Origin: Sporothrix humicola
Taxonomy: Eukaryota; Ascomycota; Sordariomycetes; Ophiostomatales; Ophiostomataceae
Assembly: GCA_021396245.1 (NCBI GenBank)
Contig: WNYE01000023.1
Coordinates: forward strand, 248,001 to 312,000
Length of the DNA stretch: 64,000 nt
Reading direction: 5' to 3'
In this document: one piece after another, positions 32,201-43,500 of the stretch
Layout: every line of letters starts with the position of its first letter
Numbering within the stretch: position 1 is the first letter of the stretch
Notes under the pieces: generated by a model
Database searches by the model: none
Told to the model about the DNA's origin: nothing
What the model saw: only the letters and a program-made list of their open reading frames with translations
Made by a program: the position numbers and the translations under genes

Positions 32201-35200
32201 AAAATCCCACCAAACAGTGTTCTATTCTTCTGTCTATGGTCGACAGATGCCATTCGAGACGCTAGGCGCTGAATACTGGGTACAGAATTTGGTTCAACCC
32301 GTCCTATTCTACCAAGCGGCTGCAGACATGATGGAGAAATCGAGTCCAGACACGCTGCTCGAAGTAAGCCCACATCGGGTATGGGAGTCAACACTGTATC
32401 AGATCCACAGAAGTCTGCAAAAACCCATGGCAATGGCTGATTCGCCTCAGCCTACCTATGTGTCCCTTTTGCAGCGTGGCCGGGATGCATCTCTTACTTC
32501 CCTTGAAGCTCTGGGCAATCTTTGGGCGCAAGGTTATTCTCTCGACCTCAACTGGACCCTCACCAGGTAAGTACCTGTCCATTTTCGCGTATTCAGTTGA
32601 TTCACCTCGAACTATTAACATCAGACACAGTGCAAATACGTATGGTAAGCCGCGCCATTTGGAAGATGTCCCATCTTACCCTTGGGATCACTCCAAGCGC
32701 TACTGGCACGAGTCGCACCTATCCTGGGCCAACCGCTTTCGCAGCCATGGCCGTGAAGATATCATCGGCGCGCCCCTTGAGAGCTCCACCCCACAAGATC
32801 CTCGCTGGCGAGGCTTCTTCCGTGTTCAAGAAAACCCGTGGCTGGAGGACCATGTCATTCAAAAGTCCATTATCTATCCAGCCGGCGGAATGATTGCCAT
32901 GGCAGTCGAAGCTGCAAAACAGCTGGCAGATCATGGCAGAAAAATCTTGGGCTATGAGGTGACCAACTTCAAGATCATGAAGCCGATGCTCGTTCCAACA
33001 TCGACACAAGGGCTTGAGAACATGCTGAGTGCGCATATCATTGACGATGAAGAGGATACTGCCCAAACATCCGACCTCACCTACAGCTTTTCCATCCTCT
33101 CCAGACCAACCGACGGCTCATGGACGACGCATTGCAAGGGCCGGTTTTCTGTCGTTTATTGCAACGAGGGCGCCTCTCCTATGGCAGAGATGGAGCGACA
33201 ATTTGGGACGACCGCCCAACGCCAGACTTGTCGCTATGTGCAAAAGCTTTGCCATACGCAACTCAATCCGCGCCAATTCTATGAAACGCTCGATGTCATC
33301 GGCATGACCTACGGGCCACAATTTCGCAACTTGGTCGAGATCGGGCGAGGCGACGCATCAGCTCATGCCGTCATCCAAATCCCAAACACCAAAGCCCATA
33401 TGCCTTTTCAGTTTGAGTTTGACCACATCATCCACCCAGCAACTCTAGATACCATGTTACAGACGGTCATCCCTCTGGGTGATGACAGAAGTGCCATGCT
33501 GCCTTGCTCGGCAGGTCGTATATTTGTGTCGGCAACATCACCAAAAGGTGCAGGATCGCGATTCCGGGGCTTTACCACCGCTCGAAAAACAGCATCTCTG
33601 GGTGCCATTGCAGACATTACAATGTTTGATAGTGAGCTTTGTGCACCGGCAGTAATTTTTGAAGACCTGTTGTTCAAGTCCGTATCCAATCGGATCACTC
33701 CTGGAAGCGGCGGGTTTCTGCCGTCTCATCGGAACCTGTGCTCCGAGATTGTCTGGAAGCAGGATGCCAGCAGCATTTCCGGTCTGGGCTGCGATTTCCC
33801 AACGAGCGTCCAGGAGATCGTGGATCTCGCTTCTCACAAAAACCCGGCTCTATCCGTTCTCTACCACGTCCCGCCCAGTCCAAAGTCTGTCTGTAATTGT
33901 GCCAACAACACAAACGGCGGCGTCCAGCACTTGGATGCAGCCGGGAGACTCGTTGTCAACAGCCTCATGGCCAGATATGAGACACCTCGGTTCTCCCGCT
34001 GCGTCGTTTCTGGTGCCAACTCAGAGAAAGTGTGGCAGCATATGCATCAGCAGAAAGGCACCAATTCTATTTCTGACCGCATTCAGTTTACCGAGACGGA
34101 GCTTGGCAATGATAAGCACGGCTTGGTTTTCTGCTCGGTCGACGAGCAAACGCCTATCAGCAGCCTCACCACAAGCCTCCAGCGAGTCGATGACGACGGG
34201 TGGCTCATTGTCTTGTCGAAAATGGGAGGAGTGTTCGAGAAGGCCAAATACGAAGAGTTCAAGCTAGCCATTCAGTCTGCCTGTTTTCGTGTCGACAAAA
34301 CACCGGCAATGGCCAGCTCGTTTCTTGCTGCCCAGAGGCTGCCTAGGACAGCACGAATGAAGACACTACTAGCGGAAACTCGCGACAGAATGACCGTTCT
34401 TCTTCCAGATGTCATGTCCACCTTTGTCACCAAGTTGAAGAGCATTTTGCGCCCTGTTCTTGAACAAGAGCTGATGCTCGAGGTCCATGAAGTCAACGTC
34501 CATTCGTTGCTGTCTAGTTCCGACAACGAATCTGACAACTTCATCCTATCTCTCGTTGAGATCGACACGCCGCTTATCGCATCTATGGGACCAGAATTTT
34601 TCAAAGTTCTGCACAAGCTTCTGACAAAGTCTCGTGGCATTTTCTGGTTGTCTCAGGGTGGGCAAGGTGATTGCAAAGAACCCAACCGGTCGCCATTTCT
34701 TGGCCTGGCTCGAACATTGAGATCTGAACAGTGCAAAAGGAAGATTTTGACATTTGATATCTGCTCCGACAATCTCCCCATATCGAATAGTGCCAATGGA
34801 GCTGTGTCTATTCCCCCGACTCTCACCAACAGCATTGTTCATCTCATTGAGAAACACTTCAAGAGCCCAACTACCAGCAATCCGCCTTCCAATGCTTCCG
34901 ACGACGTCGAGTTCGCATACAAAGACGGCCGGCTCTTAGTTCCCCGGCTCATGCCCCTCGAACAGTTGAATCGCAGGATTGAGCAGGGCCCTCAGGTCAA
35001 ACAAACGCCGCTCCAAGCTAAAGGAAGGGCAATGAAGCTTGATATGGCCACTTTACAAACAGCGGATGGGCCACAATTCGTCGAGGATCTCGATGCCATG
35101 CACGGTGCACTGCATCCCAATGAAGTTCGGATAGTTGTTGCCGGCACAAATCTGCTCCCGGAAGACATCATTTATGCGGCCACGGGTACTCCCGCTCGGC

Positions 35201-37332
35201 TTATAGGAACGGATGTGTTTGGTCATGTCATTGAAGCTGGATTAGGAGTCATTGGTCTTGAAAAGGGCTGTTATGTCGTTGCCAGAACACGAGGGACACT
35301 CAAAACTCATGCTATTGTCGACGCCAGCCGAGTGCGCCGAATCGAGAACCCAAAGAACTGGGCATACAGCTGCCCAACCGCGTTTGCGACGGCAGTATAC
35401 GCTCTAAATACGGGGCGCCAGATCATGAAGGGTGACTATGTCCTCGTTTACGGCGTCTCATCGGCATACGCACAAGCCGCAATCCGAGTGGCTCAAGTCC
35501 TTGGAGCGAATGTCCTCGTGGCATGTCTAGCGGCAGGGGAAAAGTATATGGCACAAGAGAGCTTTAAAATTCCATTGGGTCATATTCTGGACTTTAGAAG
35601 CACAGGCCAAGGGTTTGAGGCGCGTGTATCGGCGATTACGCAAGGCTTCGGCGTGGACGTCGTGTTTGATCCGACATCCTGCCATATCGAGCAGGCTTTT
35701 GCCTGTGCAGCAGAGTGTAAGTTATATTTTTGTACCTTCAGTCCCAGTGAACTGAACTAACATGGTATCTCACTTTCCAGGTGGTCGTGTCATTCGCGTT
35801 GCACAGAAGGGATGCGGCATCCCCGGCCCTTCGCTTGCGGATAGAAATGTCAGCTTTGAAACTATCGACATCAATATGCTCGAGATTCGCCGGCCCATTG
35901 AAGCTCAACGCCTTGTCTCTGATGTTGACAAAATTCTCCAGTTGATACCTGGGCTGGATTCCATGTATGGTGTCGTGAGGCACAACATGTGCGATATTCA
36001 GGACACTTTGAGTAAAGCATCCGCCAACCCATTTGCCTGGCCCCGTCTGGTCTTCACGCAGGCCGACAAAAGCAGCCTGAACCTGGTATATCAACTCGTA
36101 CAGCCCAGCAGCGAAGTACAGCTGTCGCAGTCTGCAACTTACCTGCTTGTCGGTGGATTTGGTGGCCTGGGTCGGAGCATTGCTGAGCATCTTGTGAAGA
36201 GTGGTGCAAAGCACATTGCGTTCATTTCGAGATCGGGGGCAAGTTCAGAAGTGGCCCAGACATTCATTGCGAGACTACAGACCGCGGGTGTCCAGGTCCG
36301 AGCCTTTGCAACGGATATTTGCAACGGCGAACAGCTGGCCATATCGATCAAGAAGATTCAGGCCACGATGCCAGCAATCCGCGGCGCTATTCAATGCGCA
36401 GGTGTTGTCGATGTAAGTCCAGAGGAAAAGAAAGAAAGAAAAAATAAGCCACAGATTGTATTGTCAACCGATAACTAACTTGGACATAGGATGCTGCATT
36501 TCCTAGCATGGACTACGACCGCTGGCAGAAGGCTTTTGGGCCAAAGGCAGTCGGGTCGAGCAACCTCCATCAGCAGTTGCCCAAAGACATGGACTTTTTC
36601 GTGTTTCTCTCCAGCTCGTCGGGCGTCATTGGCAACCGCGGCCAGGCCAACTACTCTGCCGGCAACTGTTTCCAGGATGCTCTAGCACGGCATAGAAGCT
36701 CTCTGGGCATGCACAGCGTGTCCATTGACCTTGGTCTCGTGCTTGGTGCAGGCATGGTAGCTGAGAATGAGGATCTCCTCGACGCCATGAAGGCCAGCGG
36801 CTTCATTGGCATCCGCATTCAGGACGTGCTGTCCATTCTCGACCGGGCCATGGCTCCTCCCGATACGGAAGCCAGCCTTGGCGTCCCTGCACAGATTGTT
36901 ACAACGGTCGGCACGGGCGGCCTGACGATTCAGAACCAGCCGTCCGATCCGTTTTGGACGAGAACGGCCCTGTTTCGGTACCTCAACCAGGTCGATGCCC
37001 CACCGCATGGACTGAACTCGGCAGCCCGCCGTGCGGCTGGCCAGGATCTACGCTCTGCCATTCGGGCGGCAGCCACGCCGGAAGAAGCCACGCAAGCCGT
37101 GTGCACAGCTCTCATTGCAACTGTCGCGCGGCGAAAGGGTATGGTATCAGATGACTTTGACCGGCACCAGTCGCTCAGCAGCTACGGCATCGACTCGCTC
37201 GACTCGATTTTTGTGCTCGGCTGGATCTCCCGCGAGACGGGCGTCACAGTGCAGACTGTCGAGGGCGTGACAATCGACGAATTGAGCCAGGACATTGCTC
37301 GACGGACATCTGTAGCAGAAGAAGATGCTTGA
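29282..37332 (+). CDS. Highly reducing iterative type I polyketide synthase, degenerate MT and ER (about 2,429 aa, 11 exons)
   Basis: Makes a reduced polyketide chain from malonyl-CoA. Exons: 29282-29488, 29590-29646, 29749-29836, 29914-29979, 30054-30256, 30335-30575, 30644-30993, 31056-32566, 32625-35716, 35781-36412 and 36490-37332 (7,290 nt, all phases consistent). Domains: KS (VVGMACRFPG near 19; C186 in DTGCSAS; ECHGTGT; NIGHLEGSAG), AT (FCGQGAQWYAMG; S654 in GHSSGE), DH (H984 in LEDHVIQK; D1183 in HPATLDTMLQ), then a methyltransferase remnant (about 1310-1330, motif I lost), the GLARTLRSE pseudo-KR region, a degenerate ER (about 1720-1970), KR (VGGFGGLG near 2063; Y2204 in QANYSAGN) and ACP (S2385 in YGIDSLDS). 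No terminal thioesterase or reductase is seen. ATG 29282 lies in a good context (ggccATGG). Seven small 5' exons split the KS. No tailoring genes adjoin. Chain length and product are unknown. Confidence 0.93.
29980..30053 (+). other. Predicted GC-AG intron of the polyketide synthase
   Basis: The donor is gcgag|GCAAGT, the classic GC-AG consensus; a cactaacac branch site precedes the acceptor tttag at 30053. Splicing joins SFVR to DYEQ, the conserved KS order. No nearby GT donor gives the same product. Confidence 0.82.
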
Positions 37333-38320
37333 ACAGCGCTGGCGATGATGTTCTTTTTCTCCCCCACATTGATCCCTCTCTTCTTGATATGCTTGTCATT
37401 TCTCTCCTCTTTTGGAATCTTCTTTTGTTTATATTTCTGGTTTTTTGTCCTTTACTTGCTGATCCATATTTTCTTTTATTACCTCTCTGTTTCTGAACGT
37501 TCGTTTCCATGTTCTTCCATGTAAATTTGATTTCTGATGCACATCTTTTTGAGACACCAGCTATTCTTGTTTCCCTTTTGCTGCCAATTCAATAGCACAT
37601 TTTGCAATTTCATTTAATGCATTTCATGCAATATCGAACCGAATTTATTGCCGAAATCCCAAAATGCCATAGTTAGAGCCGCCATATTGCAAGTTGTCTT
37701 GTCCTATGTCATTGCAATATAAAGAAATTATATAAATAGGCTTTGGGCCGCAAGATCCCCGAGGTGCGCTCCAAGTTTTGGAAGAGGCACAGTACGCGCT
37801 CGGATTTATTTGTTCAAGACAATATGCATCTCATCTCGCGCGCGTGCCCAAACGCCGGCCTCTGTCTAGGATGCCACGGCAGCAGAGCAGATGCAATGCG
37901 ACCCTTTTGGGGCGGGTGCCATGACCGGTATTTTAACAATCCGGCAACGATAATAATTTTTCCATGTTTTGTGATATGTTGGCTCCATCTTCTTGCACCG
38001 GATTCATGCTTCTTTTCTTCAGTGTCGAAATACCATACAAAGTGCCGATGCCATATCTGGGCGGAATCTGAGTGGAGGAGGACAAATACTTTGTCCGTGA
38101 AACGGAAGATACAAGGCTACCAAGTACAAGCACCAAAGCGTACATCCGCTGTTTCCCTAACCCAGTTCTATTCCCGAAGCGTAACTGCAAGTGCAACGAA
38201 GGATGCAAGAAGCCGGCGGCCGTCAGCTGGCCGAGTTGGCCAAGCAAGCAGCAGTATCTTACAACATATTTGTACCAGTGCATGGATGGACGTCTTTGGT
38301 TTACTTCATACCTACCCAAG

Positions 38321-38329
38321 TACTCCGTA
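38321..38329. repeat. TACTCCGTA element (copy 2)
   Basis: Exact copy of the 9-mer described at 26859, in non-coding DNA. Confidence 0.5.
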
Positions 38330-39940
38330 ATATTAGGAACGTGAGAATCAATAGTCGTGGATTTTGATATTTTGATAATTTTGTTTTCTCATTTTAGCGG
38401 TAACGCAGGGAGAAGAAAAAAACATGGGAAAATGCCACATGGACGAAGAGGCACTAATAAAAATATGGGAAAGTTTTTTGTTTAGTCCTCCGTAGTGTTA
38501 GTTGATTTATTTTAAAAAGCAGCGGCGGCTCTGACAGGAAATGAGGGCCACCTTGCATTTCGTTTCTGATGGAGCGAAAGCAAGCAGCACTAGCTTAGCT
38601 GTCAAATATATATTACAGCAAAGCCGGGAAGCGGCAAAGACTTGAAAAGATAACAGCGGGAACGGATGCAAGGGACAAAAAAGAGAGCTGGAAAGAATAG
38701 GAAATCCAATCGTCATAGTCGTCATAGTTTTCCACTGGAGACATGCTTATTTCCCTCCAAGAGCTGCTTTCTTTTGCTGTTTTCTTTGGGGTGGAATTAC
38801 GTCGCACACAGGAATAGCTTCCATTCACTTTCTAGGGCGAAGCACATCGTATTTACTCAGTAAAGACGGCGCGTCAATAACGAAAAATAGGCTCAGAATA
38901 AACTAAAAGTAAAAATAGGGGCGGTCGGGAGTCGGAAACAAGGGATTGCGTTTAGGTCGCAAGGCTAGGGGGCCACATGTCTTTAGCTTTCCACCCTTTT
39001 CTAGCATTGATCTTTTTAACTTTTGGGCATCAAAACGGAGGGTTAGAAAGGGAGATGAAAGATGGGAGGGAAGAGGGGGTGGAAATGGACAGGAAAGGAC
39101 AAAATGCACAAGGAAGACGGAATGCTCGGAGTCGCTTCTTTCATCCTCCGTCAGATAATATCCGCTGTTACTCTTCCTTCTTTTCGCCGTTCGTTTTTAG
39201 TGGGCCAATCTTGACCACGTCAAGTCAACAAGGAAATTCCATGAGCGACCCTGACAAAACTCCAGGAAACTTTCTCAGGTACGGATTACAGGTACGCTAT
39301 GTCGTATATTCTGGGTCGACATATTCCGTACATACACAACCCACGAGATCGAGATGGAACAATTGCCTGTTTGGGTAAGGGACCAAGACCTTGGGCTTTG
39401 GACTTTCTGGGAATGAGACGGATGCACGAGCGGTACTGAACTCCCGGATGCTTGCCAGACGGCGATGCAGATTCAGATGCAAGGCAAGACAAGGCGAGAC
39501 ACAGATATCCAAGGCTGGGATAATAAAAACAATGCATAATACATGAGAATACATTGTTTGTGCATAATGTAAATGATAGAAGCAAAAGTACCGGAGCACG
39601 CAGTCGTTACCTTGCAACATTCCAACTTTTTCCAGACGGGGCAAGTCGCGTCCGTCAAGATGCAGGTGCACACAGGTAATTTATGTCGTACTCGCGGATT
39701 TGAACCCGTATCTTGGACGGGATACTCCGTTTTCTCTGCACCATCGAGGACGTCTCTGGACATCAAAAGAACAGTAAAAAATATAGCCGAAAATGACAGA
39801 ACAAAAGTACTTGGCCAAGATGCAAGAACAGGGCGGGCAGGTGCCGGGTATCCTTGGGGATGGGGATGGGTCGCAGGGGTCGGTGGGACTCTGAGATGGG
39901 GGGTGGAGGGTAGCTCTTCAAAATTAAGATTGTGGTTCCC

Positions 39941-39949
39941 TACTCCGTA
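39941..39949. repeat. TACTCCGTA element (copy 3)
   Basis: Exact copy of the 9-mer described at 26859, about 500 bp upstream of tRNA-Arg. Confidence 0.5.
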
Positions 39950-40405
39950 TGGTTCCTTCTGTTCCTTTTTTGTTCTTTTCGTTCCTTTCGGTCTTTTTTT
40001 TTGGTCCATGTGGTCCTCGGTGGATGACGGAGCAACTTGCAGGAGATGCTTGTTATTGGGTTATTTTCTTTGATTTGACGTCCAAGAGATGGCATGCAAC
40101 GGTATGAATAAGTGAACAATATTTGTATTTTTATTTCCGCCCAATTATTTTCAGAAATCAATAAAACGAAAACCTGTTCTTGAGATGCACAGATCTGCCA
40201 ATGTTCGTATTGCATCTTCACCCAACGGAAGAGACCCGGAACCCGAGAATTAGAACTGGGAGAGGGTGAAAACCGCCGCCGATGCAGTGACAAAATTTCG
40301 AATTTAAGGGTCGTTTCCGCAACGATCATGAAAACTAGAAAATAATGATTTGCGCCAAATGTGAAGGTCAAAGAAATTGCGGCAAACTCCGAAAGTGGGA
40401 ATGCC

Positions 40406-40421
40406 TTAATATATGAATATA
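40406..40421 (+). promoter_or_regulatory. TATA-like element upstream of tRNA-Arg
   Basis: TTAATATATGAATATA lies 23-38 bp before the tRNA 5' end, at the position expected for TFIIIB. Confidence 0.4.
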
Positions 40422-40443
40422 GAGGGGCTGCATACACTATATG

Positions 40444-40515
40444 GCTCCACTGGCGCAATGGTAGCGCGCAAGACTTCTAATCTTGAGGTTGCGGGTTCGA
40501 GTCCCGCGTGGAGTA
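40444..40515 (+). tRNA. tRNA-Arg(TCT)
   Basis: The acceptor GCTCCAC pairs with GTGGAGT (one G-T end pair) and the discriminator is A. The anticodon stem is CAAGA/TCTTG with loop CTTCTAA, giving anticodon TCT. The T arm GCGGG-TTCGAGT-CCCGC is perfect. It is 72 nt with no intron, and sits alone in a gene-poor stretch. Confidence 0.97.
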
Positions 40516-40525
40516 CTTCTTGTCC

Positions 40526-40540
40526 TTTTTTTTTTTTTTT
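40526..40540 (+). terminator. Pol III terminator of tRNA-Arg
   Basis: Fifteen T residues begin 11 nt after the tRNA. Confidence 0.85.
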
Positions 40541-43500
40541 CCTCTTATATTATTTCCTTTTTTCGGCGTAATTTTTTATTTGGGTTATAAGTAAACTGTA
40601 TAAATTTTAGAAGCCACATTGTTTCTTTTTTTAGACACATTAATTTTATGATACCGATTTTCTTACATTTCATTTAAGAAGAGAAAACATATTCTGCGTA
40701 GAGAATTATAGACTTCTCCGTCTTGAACGCGAATGAAATGTTTATGCAATGCGATCAACTCCAACGCAGTCAAACAATCAAGTACGGCGTAGACAAACAT
40801 GCTCTGTCTCGACAGCACCGTTGAATTTCAAACTTGCAAGGTTTCATTTTGAGAAAAAGAGGCACATTCATGGAATTGCCTGAATTGTCTCAATATGTGG
40901 TCAGGAGCTAATAATAAATCAGAACCACAGCGTGCGCCCGGCACCGAAAACAGGTTCTTGTGATGCAGACAAGCTTTGCCAATGCTCGTATTTTATTTTT
41001 CTTTCTTCCTACAAAATACTTGGTGCTGTCCGTCTCCTTTGCTCAATGGCGAGGAAATTTGGCATCCAGGGGAGGAAGGAGCAAGATGCGAAGGAGATTG
41101 CCGTTAGTTCCTTCCACGACGTATGTTGCATTTCCAACGTCCCTGCCCATAAGTAGTACAGGGGTTCTCAGCCTCACAAAATCCATACATCGGAAGGCGC
41201 AAAAACAAACAATTGCAAAAAGAAAGGAAAGAACGAGTGAGAAGCAAGCGGTGAGAAGAGAGAAGAAGAGCAAAATAACGGTGCATTGCAAGTTGAACTG
41301 CAAACATCCACCAGACTTGGCAGACTTTCTCGACACTGCAGCCCGACAGCACAGCTTATGAACAGGGGTTGCCTTTCTGAGCTGTGAGTGACAGGGGGCC
41401 CTTTTTTATTTGACAGGGAAAGGCAATGCAACGGGGGGTTCGCTCCGCGTGCCATGACGTAATGACTGCCAGTTTTTATGGGGTACTGCGGACGTATCTT
41501 ACCACTGGCTTCCGTGCGGCTGCAAATGTGCAATTCATTGCTGCCGCTGAAGACCAGAAGACTGCTGAAAGTGCGTCGTCAGGTGCAGACTTGGGAAACA
41601 AACTTTTTTTTTTTTTGGGAAGGGTCGCATCCTCCCTCCCTCCTTCCACTCTTTCTTTCTATTTCCTGAACTTCCTTCCTCTCCCAAGGCCCGGAAACGC
41701 CAAGATCCAATCAGAAACCACGGCCTCCCGTCCTCTGGTTGAGGAAGGTGCGTTTGGTGTGATGACTGGTGACAGGTGCGATCATTTCTCGAGTATCTCG
41801 TGCGCCATTTCGCTCACTTTTGATGTATCTTTCCATTCCACCCTTCTATCACCACCATGTATTGCCTCCATTTTCCACATACTTGAGTAAACGGCGCTTT
41901 TGAATAAAAAACCAATAATAAGTCTGCATGTAGTCCTTGGCGGCAATCCATAATTCCAATATAGCGAGGCCGTTTTTAATATGAAAGAGAAGGGTTAAAA
42001 CAGATAGAAGAAGAAGAAAAAAGGAAGAAAATGAAAGCGGCCACAAAATGGGGCCCACGGCAGCCAAGCACGGCCAAACACTTTGACCTAGCACAGGAGC
42101 ATTAACTCCGTGGGGACGCAAGAACGCAGAGCGAAAGAAGCGAGGAAGCGAATGGGGATCGTGATGGGAGCGGCTTGAGCTTTTTCGGGTCTCTTTTTTG
42201 GGTCATATTTTTGGTCGGATTGGTCTTGTCCACTTACCGCTCTTATGCACAGTTGCCTCATGCACGAGCATTCTCTTCGGGTCTGTCCCTCTGGCCCTGC
42301 CATTTCGACGATTTCATGCGTTCGCAGGGTTTTGTGTCTGTGTTTGTCCTCAGGTGACTAAGATTACAAAAGAGACAGAAAAAAGGGGGGTTTTGGAAAG
42401 AATCTTGCACAATGCAACCACAACACTTCCACACACCCACGGAGGTTTTCTGGTCCGTATTTCCCGCTTTCCCATCCATTTCCTATCCTGTCCCCGATCA
42501 TGTTCTCAAATGTGCTCCCTCCGAGAACGTCTCGGCACAAAATCCCTCGAACTAAGACATTGTGAGATGTGCGAGTGTTTATCGAGAAATTGGAAAAGAA
42601 AGAATAGAAAAAGAAAACACCAAAAAATTGTGTGCACACGCAAGTCAATACAGACAGCACTCAAAATCGTAAGATGCATTCAAACGCCGTAGTTTCCGCT
42701 GTTTCCCGTCCGTTCTCGTGCGAGTGGCAGCCGCAAATCGTCAAAATCCGCTCTAATCGCCCCAAACCACATTTCTCCCAAGACTTTTAGAGCACTTGGG
42801 GGCATCAGGGCATCTAGGAGCCGCCTGAAGAAATGTCTGGCGCTGTCTGAAAAATCGCGTGGGTTGTGGGCTTTTTAAGGTGGCCTAAGTGGGCTCAAAG
42901 TGGATAGCCGGACGCCAAGAGCAGGGGCACAGAGAAAAAGCAGAAGGAAAAACGAAGGGGATGATGCAAATGGGACGCAGTGGGAGTGGGCGGGCGAAGA
43001 AAAACAAAAGAAAACGAACAACCGAAGAAATGACAAGTGTGAAAATGAAAGACGACGGCGAAACGACACTGAAAAAGAAACCCGAAAGAAAGGCTGTCGT
43101 CAAAATGACGGCGAATACTCGACAACTACTGAGGACCAACAACAACTAACAGCGTCAACGGCGGGAGCCGTTCTGCGGGACCTGCCAGACAGCAAAGGAC
43201 GCAAGGGGTTTCTTAGTTTATATGGACTTTAGTGGCCTCGTTGTTTGGTTTTAGTTGCTGCTGGCCGCTTTGGTTTATTGGAGTCTTATTGGGCTACCTG
43301 GGCTATTTGATTTGTTTGATTTATTTAGTGCTATTGGTGGATTGGACAAGGGTCAGCGAGACGGGGAGAAGTTCAAAATGATCTCGAAAAGTGTGAGGCC
43401 GCGGCCAGGGGCCAAGGATAAATATTCCGTCGCACGCGTGGGAGGGAAGGAAGAGGAAAAAAGAAATGTGAAAAGAAAATACTCAGTAATTACTTTGTAG

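Larger units (their letters stand above)
37333..40443. other. Gene-poor region downstream of the polyketide synthase
   Basis: This 3.1 kb begins with a T-rich 3' flank. It contains two TACTCCGTA copies (38321 and 39941) and a T-arm-like sequence (39696-39707, minus) without a foldable tRNA. Open frames such as 37743-38330 are unrecognised and poor in motifs. Confidence 0.5.

Noticed and set aside
33659..34267. 202-codon +1 frame inside the polyketide synthase
   Set aside because: It overlaps the intact large exon, which carries conserved domains; no frameshift is needed.
39680..39780. Possible tRNA on the minus strand (GGGTTCAAATCC at 39696-39707 looks like a T loop)
   Set aside because: The T stem pairs at only two positions and no acceptor or D arm can be folded upstream. 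At most it is a tRNA-like relic or a chance B-box.
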